A stretch of 64,000 nt of DNA from an uncultured Halomonas sp. (GTDB lineage: Bacteria > Pseudomonadota > Gammaproteobacteria > Pseudomonadales > Halomonadaceae): contig NZ_CANMVL010000014.1 of NCBI RefSeq assembly GCF_947501415.1, forward strand, positions 35,482 to 99,481. Direction: 5' to 3'. Shown in pieces: positions 7,680-16,859 of the stretch. The position numbers were made by a program, and so were the translations under genes. The notes under the pieces are model-generated. The model was not told where the DNA came from. It saw only the letters and a program-made list of their open reading frames with translations, and did no database searches. How positions within the stretch are numbered: the stretch's first letter is position 1; the number at the start of each line of letters is the position of its first letter.

Positions 7680-8890
7680 CGTGTCACCTCCGCGGGGGGC
7701 AGCTCCGCCTCCAGAGCCATGATGGCGTCCACCGAAAGCACCTGGCCGATCGGCGTCAGTCCGGCATGCTCCCGATGCAGGGCATCATCCGGATAGCGGC
7801 GCCGATAGAGGGCCCATAGCCGCTCCTCATGCTCGGCGTCGCGTGCCGCCGCCTCGCCCGCCGGGGTGGCGACCCCATCGCGACGCACCAGGCCGCGGCG
7901 GCGCAACAGCTTCAGCGTCAGCCCATCGAAGATCGGCTCATCACGCTCCAGGGCAAGCAGCCCCTGGCGCAGGTGCACACGCCGTCGCAGACGCTGATAG
8001 GCGAGCAGGGAGGCCAGCACCCCGCGACGCGGTGAGAACAGAAAGGAGATCAAAAACAGGCCGAAGGCGGAAAGCACGATCAGCGGACCGGTGGGCAGCC
8101 CTTCGCGCACGCTGGAGAGCGTCACCCCGAGATAGCCTGCCAGGGCGCCGAGCAGTGCGGCAAGGGCCACCATGCGCATGGGCTGGTCGGTCCAGAAACG
8201 CGCCGCGACCGGAGGAATAATGGTCAGTGCCACGATCAGGATCAGCCCGGTGACCTTGAGACCGATCACCACGACCGCCATCAGCAGCAGCAGCAACAGC
8301 AGATCGAGCCTGCCGGTATTGAACCCCTGGGTGCGGGCGAAGGCCGGATCGAAACAGAGCAGCAGAAAGTCACGCCGCCACACCATCAGGGCCAGCAGCA
8401 GACCCAGGGCGCAGGCGGCGATCAGCAGCGCTTCGGAGTAGAGCATGCCGGCGGTGGCCCCTACCAGATAACTGGTCAGGCCCGACTGGCCACGTACCGA
8501 GAGGGTCTGGATCACGGTGATCAGCACCACCCCGAAGGCGAAGAAGGTCGAGAGCACGGCACCGATGGCGGCGTCCTCTCCGAGTCGAGTACGCTCCCCG
8601 ATACGCTGCACCAACCACAACCCCAGGGCAGCGCTTCCGGCGGCACCGCCAAGCAGCACCGGCAGCACCCGGCCATCTCCCTGCCACAGGCCCATGACCA
8701 GAAAGGCCAAAGCCAACCCCGGCAATGTCGCATGGCTGATGGCATCGCTGACCAGGGCACGCTTGCGCAGCAGGACGAAGCTACCCACCATGCCGGCCGC
8801 CGCGGCCAGCAGCATGGCGCCCACTGTCACCAGGCTGGTGTTGTAGCCCAGGGTGAAAGTGAGTGCCCGCCACCAGGTTTCCATCACCAT
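7676..8890 (-). CDS. Metal ABC transporter permease with C-terminal winged-helix extension
   Basis: A 404-residue protein. Residues 1-285 are an ABC-3 family metal permease, with the motif [14 protein letters not shown] and a hydrophobic helix array. Residues about 290-404 are soluble and include [20 protein letters not shown] and [39 protein letters not shown], which look like a winged-helix domain similar to the DtxR/MntR metalloregulators. This extension is known in some TroC/MntB-like permeases. The start overlaps the ATPase stop by seven bases and lies 6 bases after GAGGG. A cytoplasmic sensing role for the extension is an inference. Confidence 0.88.
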   Translation of the reverse strand: MVMETWWRALTFTLGYNTSLVTVGAMLLAAAAGMVGSFVLLRKRALVSDAISHATLPGLALAFLVMGLWQGDGRVLPVLLGGAAGSAALGLWLVQRIGERTRLGEDAAIGAVLSTFFAFGVVLITVIQTLSVRGQSGLTSYLVGATAGMLYSEALLIAACALGLLLALMVWRRDFLLLCFDPAFARTQGFNTGRLDLLLLLLLMAVVVIGLKVTGLILIVALTIIPPVAARFWTDQPMRMVALAALLGALAGYLGVTLSSVREGLPTGPLIVLSAFGLFLISFLFSPRRGVLASLLAYQRLRRRVHLRQGLLALERDEPIFDGLTLKLLRRRGLVRRDGVATPAGEAAARDAEHEERLWALYRRRYPDDALHREHAGLTPIGQVLSVDAIMALEAELPPAEVTR

Positions 8891-9696
8891 TTTCCCTCTT
8901 TCGCCTTGTGTCCGCCGCTTGGCGTCTCGATGAGTCGTGCCAGCTGCACCGGACTGAGCCGGCCGCCGTAGGTGGCCTGTAGATTCTCTTCGGTAAAGGC
9001 CTCGTCGACCGAACCGGCGGCGATGCGGCGCACATTCATCAGCAGCACATGATCGAAGTAGTCGCGCACCGTGGCTAGATCGTGATGCACGCAGAGCAGG
9101 GTTCGCCCCTCGTCTCGCAACGACTTGAGCACCTGGATGATGGCCGCCTCGGTCGCGGCATCGACCCCGGCGAAGGGCTCATCGAGGATGGTCAGATCGG
9201 CCTCCTGGACCAGGGCCCGGGCCAGAAACACCCGTTGCTGCTGGCCTCCCGAGAGCTGACCAATCTGCCGGTCGGCGAAACCCTCCATGCCGACCCGTGC
9301 CAGGCTCTCCATGGCGCGCAGGCGTAACTGTCGAGAGCCGAACTGCCACCAGCGCAGATCGCGATAGAGTCCCATGCCCACCACATCGATGACGCGCGCC
9401 GGGAAGTCCCAGTCGACACTGGAGCGCTGGGGCACGAAGGCCAGGTGGCGGGTCTCCTGGTCGAGAGGGCGACCGAAGACACGCACCTCGCCGGAGAGTC
9501 GTCGGGTGATGCCCAGCGCCGCCTTGAGCAACGTCGACTTGCCGGCGCCATTGGGCCCGATGATGGCGCTCATGCTGCCCGGCGGGGTGACAAAATCCAC
9601 CGAGTGCACCACCGGGCGATGATCGTAGCTGACCGTGAGCCCCTGAATCGCCAGGGGACTAGCGATCACCTCCTTGCCGAGACGCGAATCGGGCAT
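8884..9696 (-). CDS. Metal ABC transporter ATP-binding protein
   Basis: A 270-residue ABC ATPase with a Walker A motif, [11 protein letters not shown], near residue 50, an [15 protein letters not shown] signature near 150 and a Walker B with catalytic glutamate, [12 protein letters not shown]. The extension after the core (from about 225) ends in a short lysine-rich tail. It energises the two permeases encoded just downstream. The ATG at 9696 is preceded by GAGGAGGAG, which also encodes the glutamates ending the upstream binding protein; only 3 bases separate the two genes. It belongs to the manganese/zinc/iron uptake subfamily by context and motif spacing. Confidence 0.93.
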   Translation of the reverse strand: MPDSRLGKEVIASPLAIQGLTVSYDHRPVVHSVDFVTPPGSMSAIIGPNGAGKSTLLKAALGITRRLSGEVRVFGRPLDQETRHLAFVPQRSSVDWDFPARVIDVVGMGLYRDLRWWQFGSRQLRLRAMESLARVGMEGFADRQIGQLSGGQQQRVFLARALVQEADLTILDEPFAGVDAATEAAIIQVLKSLRDEGRTLLCVHHDLATVRDYFDHVLLMNVRRIAAGSVDEAFTEENLQATYGGRLSPVQLARLIETPSGGHKAKEGKW

Positions 9697-9699
9697 GGA

Positions 9700-10683
9700 T
9701 TACTCCTCCTCGATGGTGTGAGAGGCATCCCTGCCCAGACGCCCCTGCCAGCCCAGCTCCGGCGCACTGCCCTGCAGGGCGCGGGCGATGGTGGTCACGT
9801 TGTGGTCGAGCATGCCCAGCCAGCTGCCTTCGTAGGTTCCCTCGGGCCCCATGGCATCGGAGAATAGCTCGCCACCGATGCGCACCTCGTGACCCACGGC
9901 GGCCGCCCCTTCGATCAGTGCGCGGATGCTGCGCTCCGAGACCGAGGTCTCGACGAAGATGGCGCCGATTTCACGCTTGACCAGCAGATCGACCAGGTTC
10001 TCGATGCGCGAGAGTCCCGCCTCGCTTTCGGTGGAGAAGCCCTGAATGCCCATCACCTCCAGCGCATAGGCCTCGCCGAAGTAACCGAAGGCATCGTGGG
10101 CGGTGACCAGCACGCGGGATGACGCCGGAATGGTGTCCAGCACCTCATGCGCATAGGCGTCCAGCGCCTCGAGCTCCTCCAGATACGCCTCGGTGCGGGC
10201 CTCGAACTCCTCGGTGGCTTCAGGGTCCAGCTCGATCAGCGCATCGCGCACGGCGACGACCGCATGACGCCAACGACTCGGGTCCATCCAGATATGGGGG
10301 TCGGGCTGGTCAACGTAGTCCTCATGGGCGAGCCGTTCCTCCTTGGGTACCGCCTCGCCCACGGCAAAGACGGGACTGCGCTGGGCCAGCCGGCCCAACA
10401 GCTCGGCCAGCTGCGCCTCGAGATAGAGACCGTTCCAGAACACCGCATCGGCGCGACTCATGGCGACCACATCGCTGCGCGTCTGGCGGTACAAGTGCGG
10501 GTCGACCCCGGGGCCCATCAGCCCCGTCACCTCGACCCGCTCGCCGCCTATTTCCCGCACGACGTCGGCGATCATGCCGGTGGTGGCCACCACGTTCAAG
10601 CGTGAATCGGCAAGGCTGGGGAGAGTCAACAGCATCAGCGTGAGCCCCAGCAGGGAGGCGAGTCGACGAGAGAGTTTTGGCAC
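9700..10683 (-). CDS. Metal ABC transporter substrate-binding protein (TroA/ZnuA family)
   Basis: A 327-residue exported protein of the cluster A-I metal-binding family. It begins with a signal peptide (residues 1-24, ending LPSLADS), then the mature domain VVATTGMIADVVREIGGERV. Likely metal ligands are the histidines in VDPHLYRQT and DPHIWMDP, the glutamate in FVETSVSERS and the aspartate in LFSDAMG. It lacks the long histidine-rich loop of zinc-specific ZnuA, favouring manganese or iron. I chose the GTG at 10683, which has AGGAG seven bases upstream and opens directly into the signal peptide; the frame remains open far upstream but that part is low-complexity antisense to the next gene. First gene of the operon, divergent from the ChaN gene. 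Confidence 0.9.
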   Translation of the reverse strand: MPKLSRRLASLLGLTLMLLTLPSLADSRLNVVATTGMIADVVREIGGERVEVTGLMGPGVDPHLYRQTRSDVVAMSRADAVFWNGLYLEAQLAELLGRLAQRSPVFAVGEAVPKEERLAHEDYVDQPDPHIWMDPSRWRHAVVAVRDALIELDPEATEEFEARTEAYLEELEALDAYAHEVLDTIPASSRVLVTAHDAFGYFGEAYALEVMGIQGFSTESEAGLSRIENLVDLLVKREIGAIFVETSVSERSIRALIEGAAAVGHEVRIGGELFSDAMGPEGTYEGSWLGMLDHNVTTIARALQGSAPELGWQGRLGRDASHTIEEE

Positions 10684-10886
10684 GAATAGCTCCTGAACAG
10701 GTGGCGAGGCGCAATGCAAGCTGTACGTCACAACACACAACAGGATAACGCGAATCGCTACGATTACTAGCCGTTCACCTCCCCCCTGGCACTTCGCCTG
10801 ATGGCGCCCATCAGGGCATGATCGCGACGCTTCCTGGCCTGGGGTATGGTAACCCCTCGATATACCCCTGCCCCAGAGGAGACGCC

Positions 10887-12029
10887 ATGTTATGCCGTCA
10901 TCTGCTTGCCGCCCCTTTTCTTGCCCTGATCCTGGGTGGCCTGCCTGCCATTTGCATGGCCGGCGAATGTCCTCGACCGGGGGAGTGGCAACGCGGTGGT
11001 GTTGCCGTACCCGCCGACGCCCTGATGCGCGAGCTCGCCTCCCAGCGGGTCGTGCTGCTCGGCGAACAGCATGAGCGTCTGGCCCACCACCGCTGGCAAC
11101 TGCATACCCTGGCGGCGCTGCACGCCCACCAGCCCGCGATGGCGATCGGTCTCGAGATGCTACCGCGCAAGGCCCAGCCGGCGCTGGATGCCTGGGTGGC
11201 CGGAGAGCTGAATGAGGCGGCCTTCCTCTCCACCAGCGACTGGCACGAGGCCTGGGGCTATGACCCCGACCTCTACCTGCCGATCCTGCACTTTGCACGC
11301 ATGAACCGTATCCCGCTGGTCGCGCTGAACGTCACCCCCGAGTTGCGCCGGCGGCTAAGCACACAGGGCTGGGAGAAAGTGGCATCGGAAGAGCGTCACG
11401 GCCTGACCCCGCCTGCCACGCCACCCCCCGACTATGTCAGCCTCCTCACCGAGCTATACGCCAGCCACCCCAGCGAACTCGATACCCCGGGAGGACTCGA
11501 GCGCTTTATCGACGCCCAGCTGGTCTGGGATCGCGCCATGGCCGAAGGCCTCGCCAGCGCCGCCGAACAGGTGCCGCTGGTCGTCGGCCTGATCGGCGAG
11601 GGGCATCTCAAGCACGATCACGGAGTTCCTCACCAGCTCGAGGACCTTGGGCTCGACTCACATCGCACGCTGCTGGCCTGGTCGACACGGCACGACTGCC
11701 CGCCTTCCGAAGGGGTCGCCGATGTACTGTTCGGCCTCGGCGACGAGTCACCGTACGAGCCGGCGGCTCCACTGCGCCTGGGCGTGCTGATTCTGCCCGA
11801 CGAAGCGGGGGTGCGGGTCGCCCGAGTCGAGGCCGACAGCGTGGCGGCCGACAGCGGCCTGCGCGAGGGCGATATCATCACGGCCGCCGCCGGCAGGGAG
11901 GTCGTGGCTCCCGGCGAGCTGATCGCTCGGGTCAGCCGCCAGGCGCCCGGCACCCTGCTGCCACTGACGATCAAGCGCAATGGCGAAGCCCGCGAGATCC
12001 TCGCCCGCTTCCCCATTGATGCGCTCTGA
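10887..12029 (+). CDS. ChaN-like (haem-binding/DUF399) protein with C-terminal PDZ domain
   Basis: A 380-residue exported protein. Residues 1-25 form a signal peptide. About 45-280 are a ChaN/DUF399 domain, with VVLLGEQHERLAHHRWQL and AIGLEMLPRKAQPALDAW; the related Campylobacter ChaN binds haem, and the fold is shared with TIKI/erythromycin esterase-like proteins. Residues about 295-380 are a PDZ domain (VARVEADSVAADSGLREGDI), a peptide-binding module common in periplasmic proteases. The ATG at 10887 has AGAGGAG upstream; an in-frame codon at 10818 lacks support. Its divergence from the metal importer operon hints at iron or metal homeostasis, which is inference. Confidence 0.85.
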   Translation: MLCRHLLAAPFLALILGGLPAICMAGECPRPGEWQRGGVAVPADALMRELASQRVVLLGEQHERLAHHRWQLHTLAALHAHQPAMAIGLEMLPRKAQPALDAWVAGELNEAAFLSTSDWHEAWGYDPDLYLPILHFARMNRIPLVALNVTPELRRRLSTQGWEKVASEERHGLTPPATPPPDYVSLLTELYASHPSELDTPGGLERFIDAQLVWDRAMAEGLASAAEQVPLVVGLIGEGHLKHDHGVPHQLEDLGLDSHRTLLAWSTRHDCPPSEGVADVLFGLGDESPYEPAAPLRLGVLILPDEAGVRVARVEADSVAADSGLREGDIITAAAGREVVAPGELIARVSRQAPGTLLPLTIKRNGEAREILARFPIDAL

Positions 12030-12073
12030 CGGATGCGCTCCAACTGATGCGCTCCAACTGATGCGCTCCAACC
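12018..12073. repeat. 14-bp tandem repeat, four units
   Basis: Four units of 14 bases of the form GATGCGCTCCAACT run from 12018 to 12073; the first is diverged (GATGCGCTCTGACG) and contains the TGA stop of the ChaN-PDZ gene. The last two codons of the gene lie in this unit, so the array probably grew from the gene's 3' end by slippage. Confidence 0.85.
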
Positions 12074-12146
12074 CCAGCTGGCCGCTCACCGGGGGGCATG
12101 GCATCATGGCCGCCCCCCAGAGAACCAACGAGGATATCGAGACCCA

Positions 12147-12539
12147 ATGCGCCCCCTGATTCGCCTGTTCTTCCGCGGCCTGCGCCTGGTGCTGGCACCG
12201 ATCGTGCTGATTTCCGAAAAGCTCACGACCCCCAAGGCCGTGTCGCGCTCACCGGAGGAGCAGGCCGAGGTCGATCGCGCCTGTGAAGACCTTGCTCTTT
12301 ACCAGTTCCGCACCTGCCCCTTCTGCGTCAAGGTACGCAAGGAGCTCGCCCGCCTCGCTCTGCCCATCGAGACCCGCGACGCCCAGTTCGACCAGCAGCA
12401 TCGCCGCGAACTCGCCGAGAACGGTGGCCGCGTCAAGGTTCCCTGCCTGCGTATCGCCCATTCCGATGGTGAGGTCGAGTGGCTCTACGAGTCCGACGAT
12501 ATCAACGCCTGGCTGCACCAGCGCTTCGCCACGGCGTAA
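12147..12539 (+). CDS. Glutaredoxin-like thiol protein
   Basis: A 130-residue protein with a hydrophobic N-terminal stretch (residues 4-24, RLFFRGLRLVLAPIVLI), then a glutaredoxin/GST-N domain from about 47. It has the redox motif C-P-F-C near residue 59, the cis-proline loop RVKVPCLRI near 100, and a C-terminal ESDDINAWL helix typical of glutathione-binding thioredoxin folds. It is likely a membrane-tethered glutaredoxin reducing mixed disulfides. The ATG is preceded by a weak GAGGATAT site. It lies downstream of the ChaN gene in the same direction, with 117 bases between. The family call is good; its partners are unknown. Confidence 0.85.
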   Translation: MRPLIRLFFRGLRLVLAPIVLISEKLTTPKAVSRSPEEQAEVDRACEDLALYQFRTCPFCVKVRKELARLALPIETRDAQFDQQHRRELAENGGRVKVPCLRIAHSDGEVEWLYESDDINAWLHQRFATA

Positions 12540-12565
12540 CCGTCCACCCATAAGGGATCTATCAC

Positions 12566-12650
12566 CGGGCTAACACAGATAGCTTGGCAGCTCGGTAGCC
12601 CGGGGCAGATCTCGCCATAAGCCCCGGCTGGACCTCCATGCCCCTGGCGC
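12566..12650. repeat. R2 element, copy a (partial)
   Basis: The sequence CGGGCTAACACAGATAGC, followed by TTGGCAGCTCGGTAGCCC, matches the end of R2 copy b (17914-18096) read on the opposite strand, with a few substitutions. The rest is shortened to a GACCTCC...CCCCTGGCGCC remnant, so this is an internally deleted copy. It fills the gap between the glutaredoxin gene and the ClC gene. Confidence 0.65.
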
Positions 12651-12663
12651 CTACACCTTGGAT

Positions 12664-14412
12664 ATGGAGATCCATGATCCACCCACGCTGCGCGGCCTTG
12701 TGTCGATGCTGCGCTTCCTGGGACTGGTGGTACTGGGCGCCACGGTGGGTGGCGTGGCGGCGCTGTTTGCCGCCGGTTTCGTGCGCGGCGTGCTGTGGCT
12801 CAACGAGATACTGCTGATCTCGCCACGCAGCCGCATGATGTTTGCCTGGCCGGAGTGGCTGACGCTCACCACCGTGATCGTACCCGCCCTGGGCGGACTG
12901 ATCGTCGGCCACCTGCACCAGCTCCTTCCCGAACGGCGCCCTCACACGCCTACCGATGCCATCGCCGCCGTCCAGACGCGCCGCGGCCGACTGCCGCTCA
13001 AGGCCGGGGCTGTCTCCGCCTTTACCGCCCTGCTCTCCCTGGGTGCCGGCGCCTCGGTAGGCCAGTACGGCCCGCTGGTGCACCTGGGGGCCAGCCTCGG
13101 CTCCCTGGGCGCTCGGGTGCTGCGCCTGAGTCGCTCCGACGACAATATCACCATCGCCTGTGGGGTGGCCGCGGCGATTGCCACCGCCTTCAATGCGCCG
13201 CTGGCGGGCATTGTCTTCGCCCATGAGGTGGTGCTGCGCCACTATGCACTGAGAGCCTTCGCACCCGTCGCCGCCGCGGCCCTCGTCGGCCATGTAATCG
13301 CCACCCAGGCACTGGCCCAGGGCGCCCTCTTTCATGTCGCCGAGACCGTGGTCCCCCAGGCCTGGGAGTTCGCCCTGTTTGTCGCCATCGGCGGGCTGGG
13401 CGCCCTGCTGGCTGGGGGCTATATGCATGCCATTCTCGGCGTCGGTCGATTCGCCCGGCAACTCCCGCTGCGCCCGGCACTGCAGCCGGCCCTGGCGGGT
13501 GCCCTGCTGGGCGTGGCGGCACTCTGGGTGCCCGATATTCTCGGCATGGGCCAGGAGACCCTGCGCTTCGCCACCATCGCCGGGGCCTTCGGCAGCGGCG
13601 AGCTGCTGCTGGTGCTGGGCCTGAAGGTGGCGGCTACCGCCCTCTGTCTGGGCATGGGCTTCAGCGGTGGAGTGTTCAGCCCTGCCTTGGTGGTCGGCAT
13701 GCTGTTCGGCGCCCTCTGCGGCACCCTGACGGCCAGTCTGACCGGCATCTCCCAGGAGACCTTCGTCTTCTATGCGGTCTGTGGCATGGTCGCCGTCACC
13801 GCCCCGGTCATCGGCGCCCCGCTGACCAGCCTGCTGATCGTCTTCGAGCTGACCGGCAATTACGCCCTGACCACCGCGGCCCTGGCCAGCGTGACCCTGG
13901 CCAGCCCCATCGCCGCTCAGCTGTTTGGACGTTCGCTGTTCGACATTCAGCTACGCGAACGTGGCCTGGACCTCTCCTCGGGGCGTGACCAGGCCCTGCT
14001 GATGGACACGCGGGTAAGCGACTACCTGACTCAGGAGTGTGTCAGCCTCTCCCCCGGGGCATCGCTGGACGAGGCCATCGTCGGCATTGCCCGGCAGCAC
14101 CACGCCGAGGCTTACCTGGTGGATGACCGGGGGCACTTTCACGGCTGCGTGACGCTGGCCGATCTGGAGGCGGCAAGACAGGAGGAGTCCCCACCCCGGC
14201 AGGCCAGGGAGTGTCTGGACATGACGCGACCGATACTGAGCCCCGACACCACGCTATGGGCGGCGATGGCGCTGCTCGAGAAGGTCTCCGGCGAGGCCCT
14301 GGCCGTGGTCGACGACGGCGTCTTCTGCGGGGTGGTCTACGAGGTCACTATCGCCCACGCCTACCTGGACCAGAGCGATACACTGCGCCGCGAGGAGCAT
14401 GGCCATGGATAG
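12664..14412 (+). CDS. ClC-family chloride channel/transporter with tandem CBS domains
   Basis: A 582-residue protein: a ClC membrane domain (about 10-425) then two CBS domains (about 445-575) that usually bind nucleotides. Recognisable ClC motifs are GQYGPLVHLGASLGS and GFSGGVFSPALVVGMLFG. The position of the gating glutamate (GREGP in E. coli ClcA) is tyrosine here, and the GSGIP selectivity motif is not evident, so ion coupling may differ from a Cl-/H+ exchanger. No clear ribosome site precedes any candidate start: TTG 12658, ATG 12664 and ATG 12706 are all possible. It overlaps the following binding-protein gene by 14 bases. The family is certain; start and mechanism are not. Confidence 0.88.
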   Translation: MEIHDPPTLRGLVSMLRFLGLVVLGATVGGVAALFAAGFVRGVLWLNEILLISPRSRMMFAWPEWLTLTTVIVPALGGLIVGHLHQLLPERRPHTPTDAIAAVQTRRGRLPLKAGAVSAFTALLSLGAGASVGQYGPLVHLGASLGSLGARVLRLSRSDDNITIACGVAAAIATAFNAPLAGIVFAHEVVLRHYALRAFAPVAAAALVGHVIATQALAQGALFHVAETVVPQAWEFALFVAIGGLGALLAGGYMHAILGVGRFARQLPLRPALQPALAGALLGVAALWVPDILGMGQETLRFATIAGAFGSGELLLVLGLKVAATALCLGMGFSGGVFSPALVVGMLFGALCGTLTASLTGISQETFVFYAVCGMVAVTAPVIGAPLTSLLIVFELTGNYALTTAALASVTLASPIAAQLFGRSLFDIQLRERGLDLSSGRDQALLMDTRVSDYLTQECVSLSPGASLDEAIVGIARQHHAEAYLVDDRGHFHGCVTLADLEAARQEESPPRQARECLDMTRPILSPDTTLWAAMALLEKVSGEALAVVDDGVFCGVVYEVTIAHAYLDQSDTLRREEHGHG

Positions 14413-15601
14413 GCCGACGGCTGCCCTTCTGGCGGCACTAGTGTCGCTATGGGTGCTGATGGCCTCGGGCCCTCTGGTCTCGGCCGAGCCCCTGCGGGTG
14501 CTTAGCTGGGGCGGCGCCTACGAGCGCGCCCAGCGAGAGGCCCTGTTCACCCCTTTCACCGAGCAGAGCGGGATTGAGATCGAGGTGGCGCGCTACGCCG
14601 GCGGACTGGACGAGCTGCGCCGCGCCGTCACCACCGGTGAGTCGCCCTGGGATGTGATCGACATGACCCGCAGCGAGGCCATGGCCGCCTGTGACGAGGG
14701 CCTGCTGCAGCCTCTGCCGCCGGGCCTACCTGTCCCGGCCCCGGACGGCACCTCTGCCGAACGGGACTTTATCCCGGGTGCCATCGGCGCCTGCGCTCTC
14801 ACCCATACGCTGTTTGCCACGGTGGTAGCCTATCGCCTCGACGCCTTTCCGGGACGGCGCCCCTCTCGCATCGCCGACCTCTTCGACCAACAGCGCTTTC
14901 CAGGCCCCCGGGCCCTGCAGCGCACGCCGGCGGTCAATCTCGAGTGGGCACTGCTCGCCAGCGGTGTCCCCCGCCAGGAACTCTATCGACTGCTCAGCAC
15001 CCCACGGGGCCTGAACCTTGCCTTCGAGCGGCTAAACAAGCTGGACACCATCCACTGGTGGGAAGAGGGCGAGGCGCCCGTGGAGCTGCTCGCCCATGGA
15101 CAGGTGGTCATGGCGTCGGGCTACAACGGGCGCTTCTTCGATGCCATGGTCCAGCGAGGCGCGCCCATCGAGATACTCTGGGACGGCCAGGTTCAGGAGC
15201 ACGAGACCTGGGTGGTTCCCCGCCATGCCCGCCATACCCAGACGGCCCGCGACTTTATCCGCTTCGCCACCTCCACCGAGCGGCTCGCCGCCCTGGCTCG
15301 GCGAATTCCCTACGGGCCGGCGCGTGAATCAGCGGCCGTCCGGGTCGGTCGCCATCCGGTCAGCGGCGTGGACATGCGCCTGCATATCCCCACACATCCG
15401 CTCAACGCCGAACACGCGATCACCAAGGATGAGGCCTGGTATGCACGCACCCTGACGCGCATCAACGACTACTTCGCGGCCTGGCTTGAGGCTCGGGGCG
15501 ACACTTTTCCGGCCCCTGCCGGGCCGAGCGCGGCCGCATCGGAAGACTCAGCCGGCGATACCTCACGCCACCCAACCCCAGATGACCCCATGACTCCTTG
15601 A
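14399..15601 (+). CDS. ABC transporter substrate-binding protein (PotD/spermidine-putrescine-like), orphan
   Basis: A 400-residue exported protein: signal peptide residues 1-29 (ending PLVSA), then an extracellular solute-binding domain beginning LRVLSWGGAYERAQREAL, the usual opening of family 1/PotD-like proteins. Phrases such as WDVIDMTRSEAMAACDEGLLQPL and VVMASGYNGRFFDAM fit polyamine- or opine-type binders. No ATPase or permease lies beside it. It overlaps the end of the ClC gene by 14 bases (start ATG at 14399, or ATG 14405), so the two are translationally coupled, which is an unexpected pairing. The C-terminal 40 residues are low-complexity proline/serine/aspartate. The ligand is unknown. 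Confidence 0.82.
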   Translation: MAMDRPTAALLAALVSLWVLMASGPLVSAEPLRVLSWGGAYERAQREALFTPFTEQSGIEIEVARYAGGLDELRRAVTTGESPWDVIDMTRSEAMAACDEGLLQPLPPGLPVPAPDGTSAERDFIPGAIGACALTHTLFATVVAYRLDAFPGRRPSRIADLFDQQRFPGPRALQRTPAVNLEWALLASGVPRQELYRLLSTPRGLNLAFERLNKLDTIHWWEEGEAPVELLAHGQVVMASGYNGRFFDAMVQRGAPIEILWDGQVQEHETWVVPRHARHTQTARDFIRFATSTERLAALARRIPYGPARESAAVRVGRHPVSGVDMRLHIPTHPLNAEHAITKDEAWYARTLTRINDYFAAWLEARGDTFPAPAGPSAAASEDSAGDTSRHPTPDDPMTP

Positions 15602-15619
15602 CGTCGCCTCGACCGCCGC

Positions 15620-16834
15620 TCAATACGGGCGCGGGCGCCGCGCCCGGATCAGCAGGTTACGCGGCGTAAGCTCGCGCTCGCAGAAGGTGCCAAGCTCGGC
15701 GTCGTAGCCGGCCTCCTCGAGGAAGACCAGGCGGTCCAGCGCCAGCCAGATTTCCAGGGGGCGCCGAAACAGGTGACGCACCAGCTCCAGGCACGTCACC
15801 TCCCGCTGGCGGCGCTGCCCCCACGCCTCATGGGCGGCCCAGTCGATGCCACCGGGCAGCGTGATACCCTTGCGGCTCGCGGCCCAACGACAGAACGCCT
15901 CGAAGGTCACCGGCATGCGGCCATAGGCCAGGCTCGGCACCGGCAGATAGTCGTCGATGCCGCGAACCTCGCGCTGCAAATGGTCGAAACCAAGCCGCCA
16001 GGCTCCCGCCCGCCGGCGATGACGCCGGTCATGTCGAGGAGCGGTAACCGTCTCCTGAACCGCCATGGACAGATCATCCCGGGAGAGTGCAAGCCGGAAG
16101 CGCGCCATGCCGTCGGCGCCGAGGCGCGAAAGCGGCCGATACCAGGCATCGGCGGTGCGCTGATAGCAGCATGGCGCCAGCGTCACCGCACACCCGGCGT
16201 CCACGACCCGCTCCAGCAGGCGGCGATGCAGATCCCCGCAGGCGTGCAGCGCACAGGCGTGGGTATTCGACGCCAGCCAGCGCTCGACGCCCGGCGCCAT
16301 GACATCCTGTCGGGCCAGCACCACCGGCGCATTCTGGGCGTCGGCCAGCGCAGCGCCGCTCCTGCACAGGGTGGCATCCCACTCCAGCGCCGTGACCTCG
16401 ACGCCGTGGTGACGCGCCAGGGTCCGGGCCAGATGCCCCTTGCCGGCGCACCACTCGAGCGGCGACTCCTCCTGGCGCAGGCGCACCCTGGGCAGGAAGG
16501 CCTGAACCTGGCGCCACTTGCGCCCCCCCATATGCGCCGCCCAGCGCTCCGGCAGCCCCTCCCCCTCTGCCGATAGCCGCGGCAGGCGAGTCAGCGCCTC
16601 GAGCTCCGCCACCGGCAACCAGTCGGCCAGGGGCGAATCAATGAAGGGCGTCTCCTGGAGGCGCGCCGCCTCGGCATCGGAGAGCGCCAGCAGCGCCTCG
16701 GCCATGGCGGACCACTCGGCTGGCCAGGGTAGCCCTGGGTGTTGAAACGGCAGCGGGTGCCATAGCGGTCGCCAAGTGGCGAGCAGCTCGGTCAGGCGCT
16801 CGAGGCGCCGGGCCGGACTCCACGGATCGGACAC
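15620..16834 (-). CDS. SAM-dependent methyltransferase, METTL25/RRNAD-like
   Basis: A 404-residue protein. A methyltransferase core lies around residues 125-240, with a motif I-like SAM-binding stretch EWCAGKGHLARTLARHHG, an acidic end of strand 2 (ALEWDA), and HACGDLHRRLLE followed by APCCYQ. This combination (GKGHL, ACGDL, PCCY) is typical of the Methyltransf_32 family of uncharacterised bacterial and eukaryotic enzymes. The substrate is unknown. The gene is convergent with the preceding binding protein (18 bases between stops) and is followed on its own strand upstream by the DUF523 gene, with 25 bases between, so the two are probably co-transcribed. Confidence 0.8.
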   Translation of the reverse strand: MSDPWSPARRLERLTELLATWRPLWHPLPFQHPGLPWPAEWSAMAEALLALSDAEAARLQETPFIDSPLADWLPVAELEALTRLPRLSAEGEGLPERWAAHMGGRKWRQVQAFLPRVRLRQEESPLEWCAGKGHLARTLARHHGVEVTALEWDATLCRSGAALADAQNAPVVLARQDVMAPGVERWLASNTHACALHACGDLHRRLLERVVDAGCAVTLAPCCYQRTADAWYRPLSRLGADGMARFRLALSRDDLSMAVQETVTAPRHDRRHRRRAGAWRLGFDHLQREVRGIDDYLPVPSLAYGRMPVTFEAFCRWAASRKGITLPGGIDWAAHEAWGQRRQREVTCLELVRHLFRRPLEIWLALDRLVFLEEAGYDAELGTFCERELTPRNLLIRARRPRPY

Positions 16835-16859
16835 AGGTTCTCCCGGGGCGGGTCGAGGA

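Noticed and set aside
10684..10886. A Fur, Zur or MntR box in the divergent gap
   Set aside because: I saw only a partial inverted motif around ATAACGCGAATCGC; it does not match a known box well enough to report.
9700..11298. A longer form of the metal-binding protein starting at 11298
   Set aside because: The extra 205 codons are low-complexity and antisense to the ChaN gene; the GTG at 10683 has a ribosome site and leads into a signal peptide.
12018..12073. A CRISPR-like array
   Set aside because: The 14-bp units are directly adjacent without spacers.
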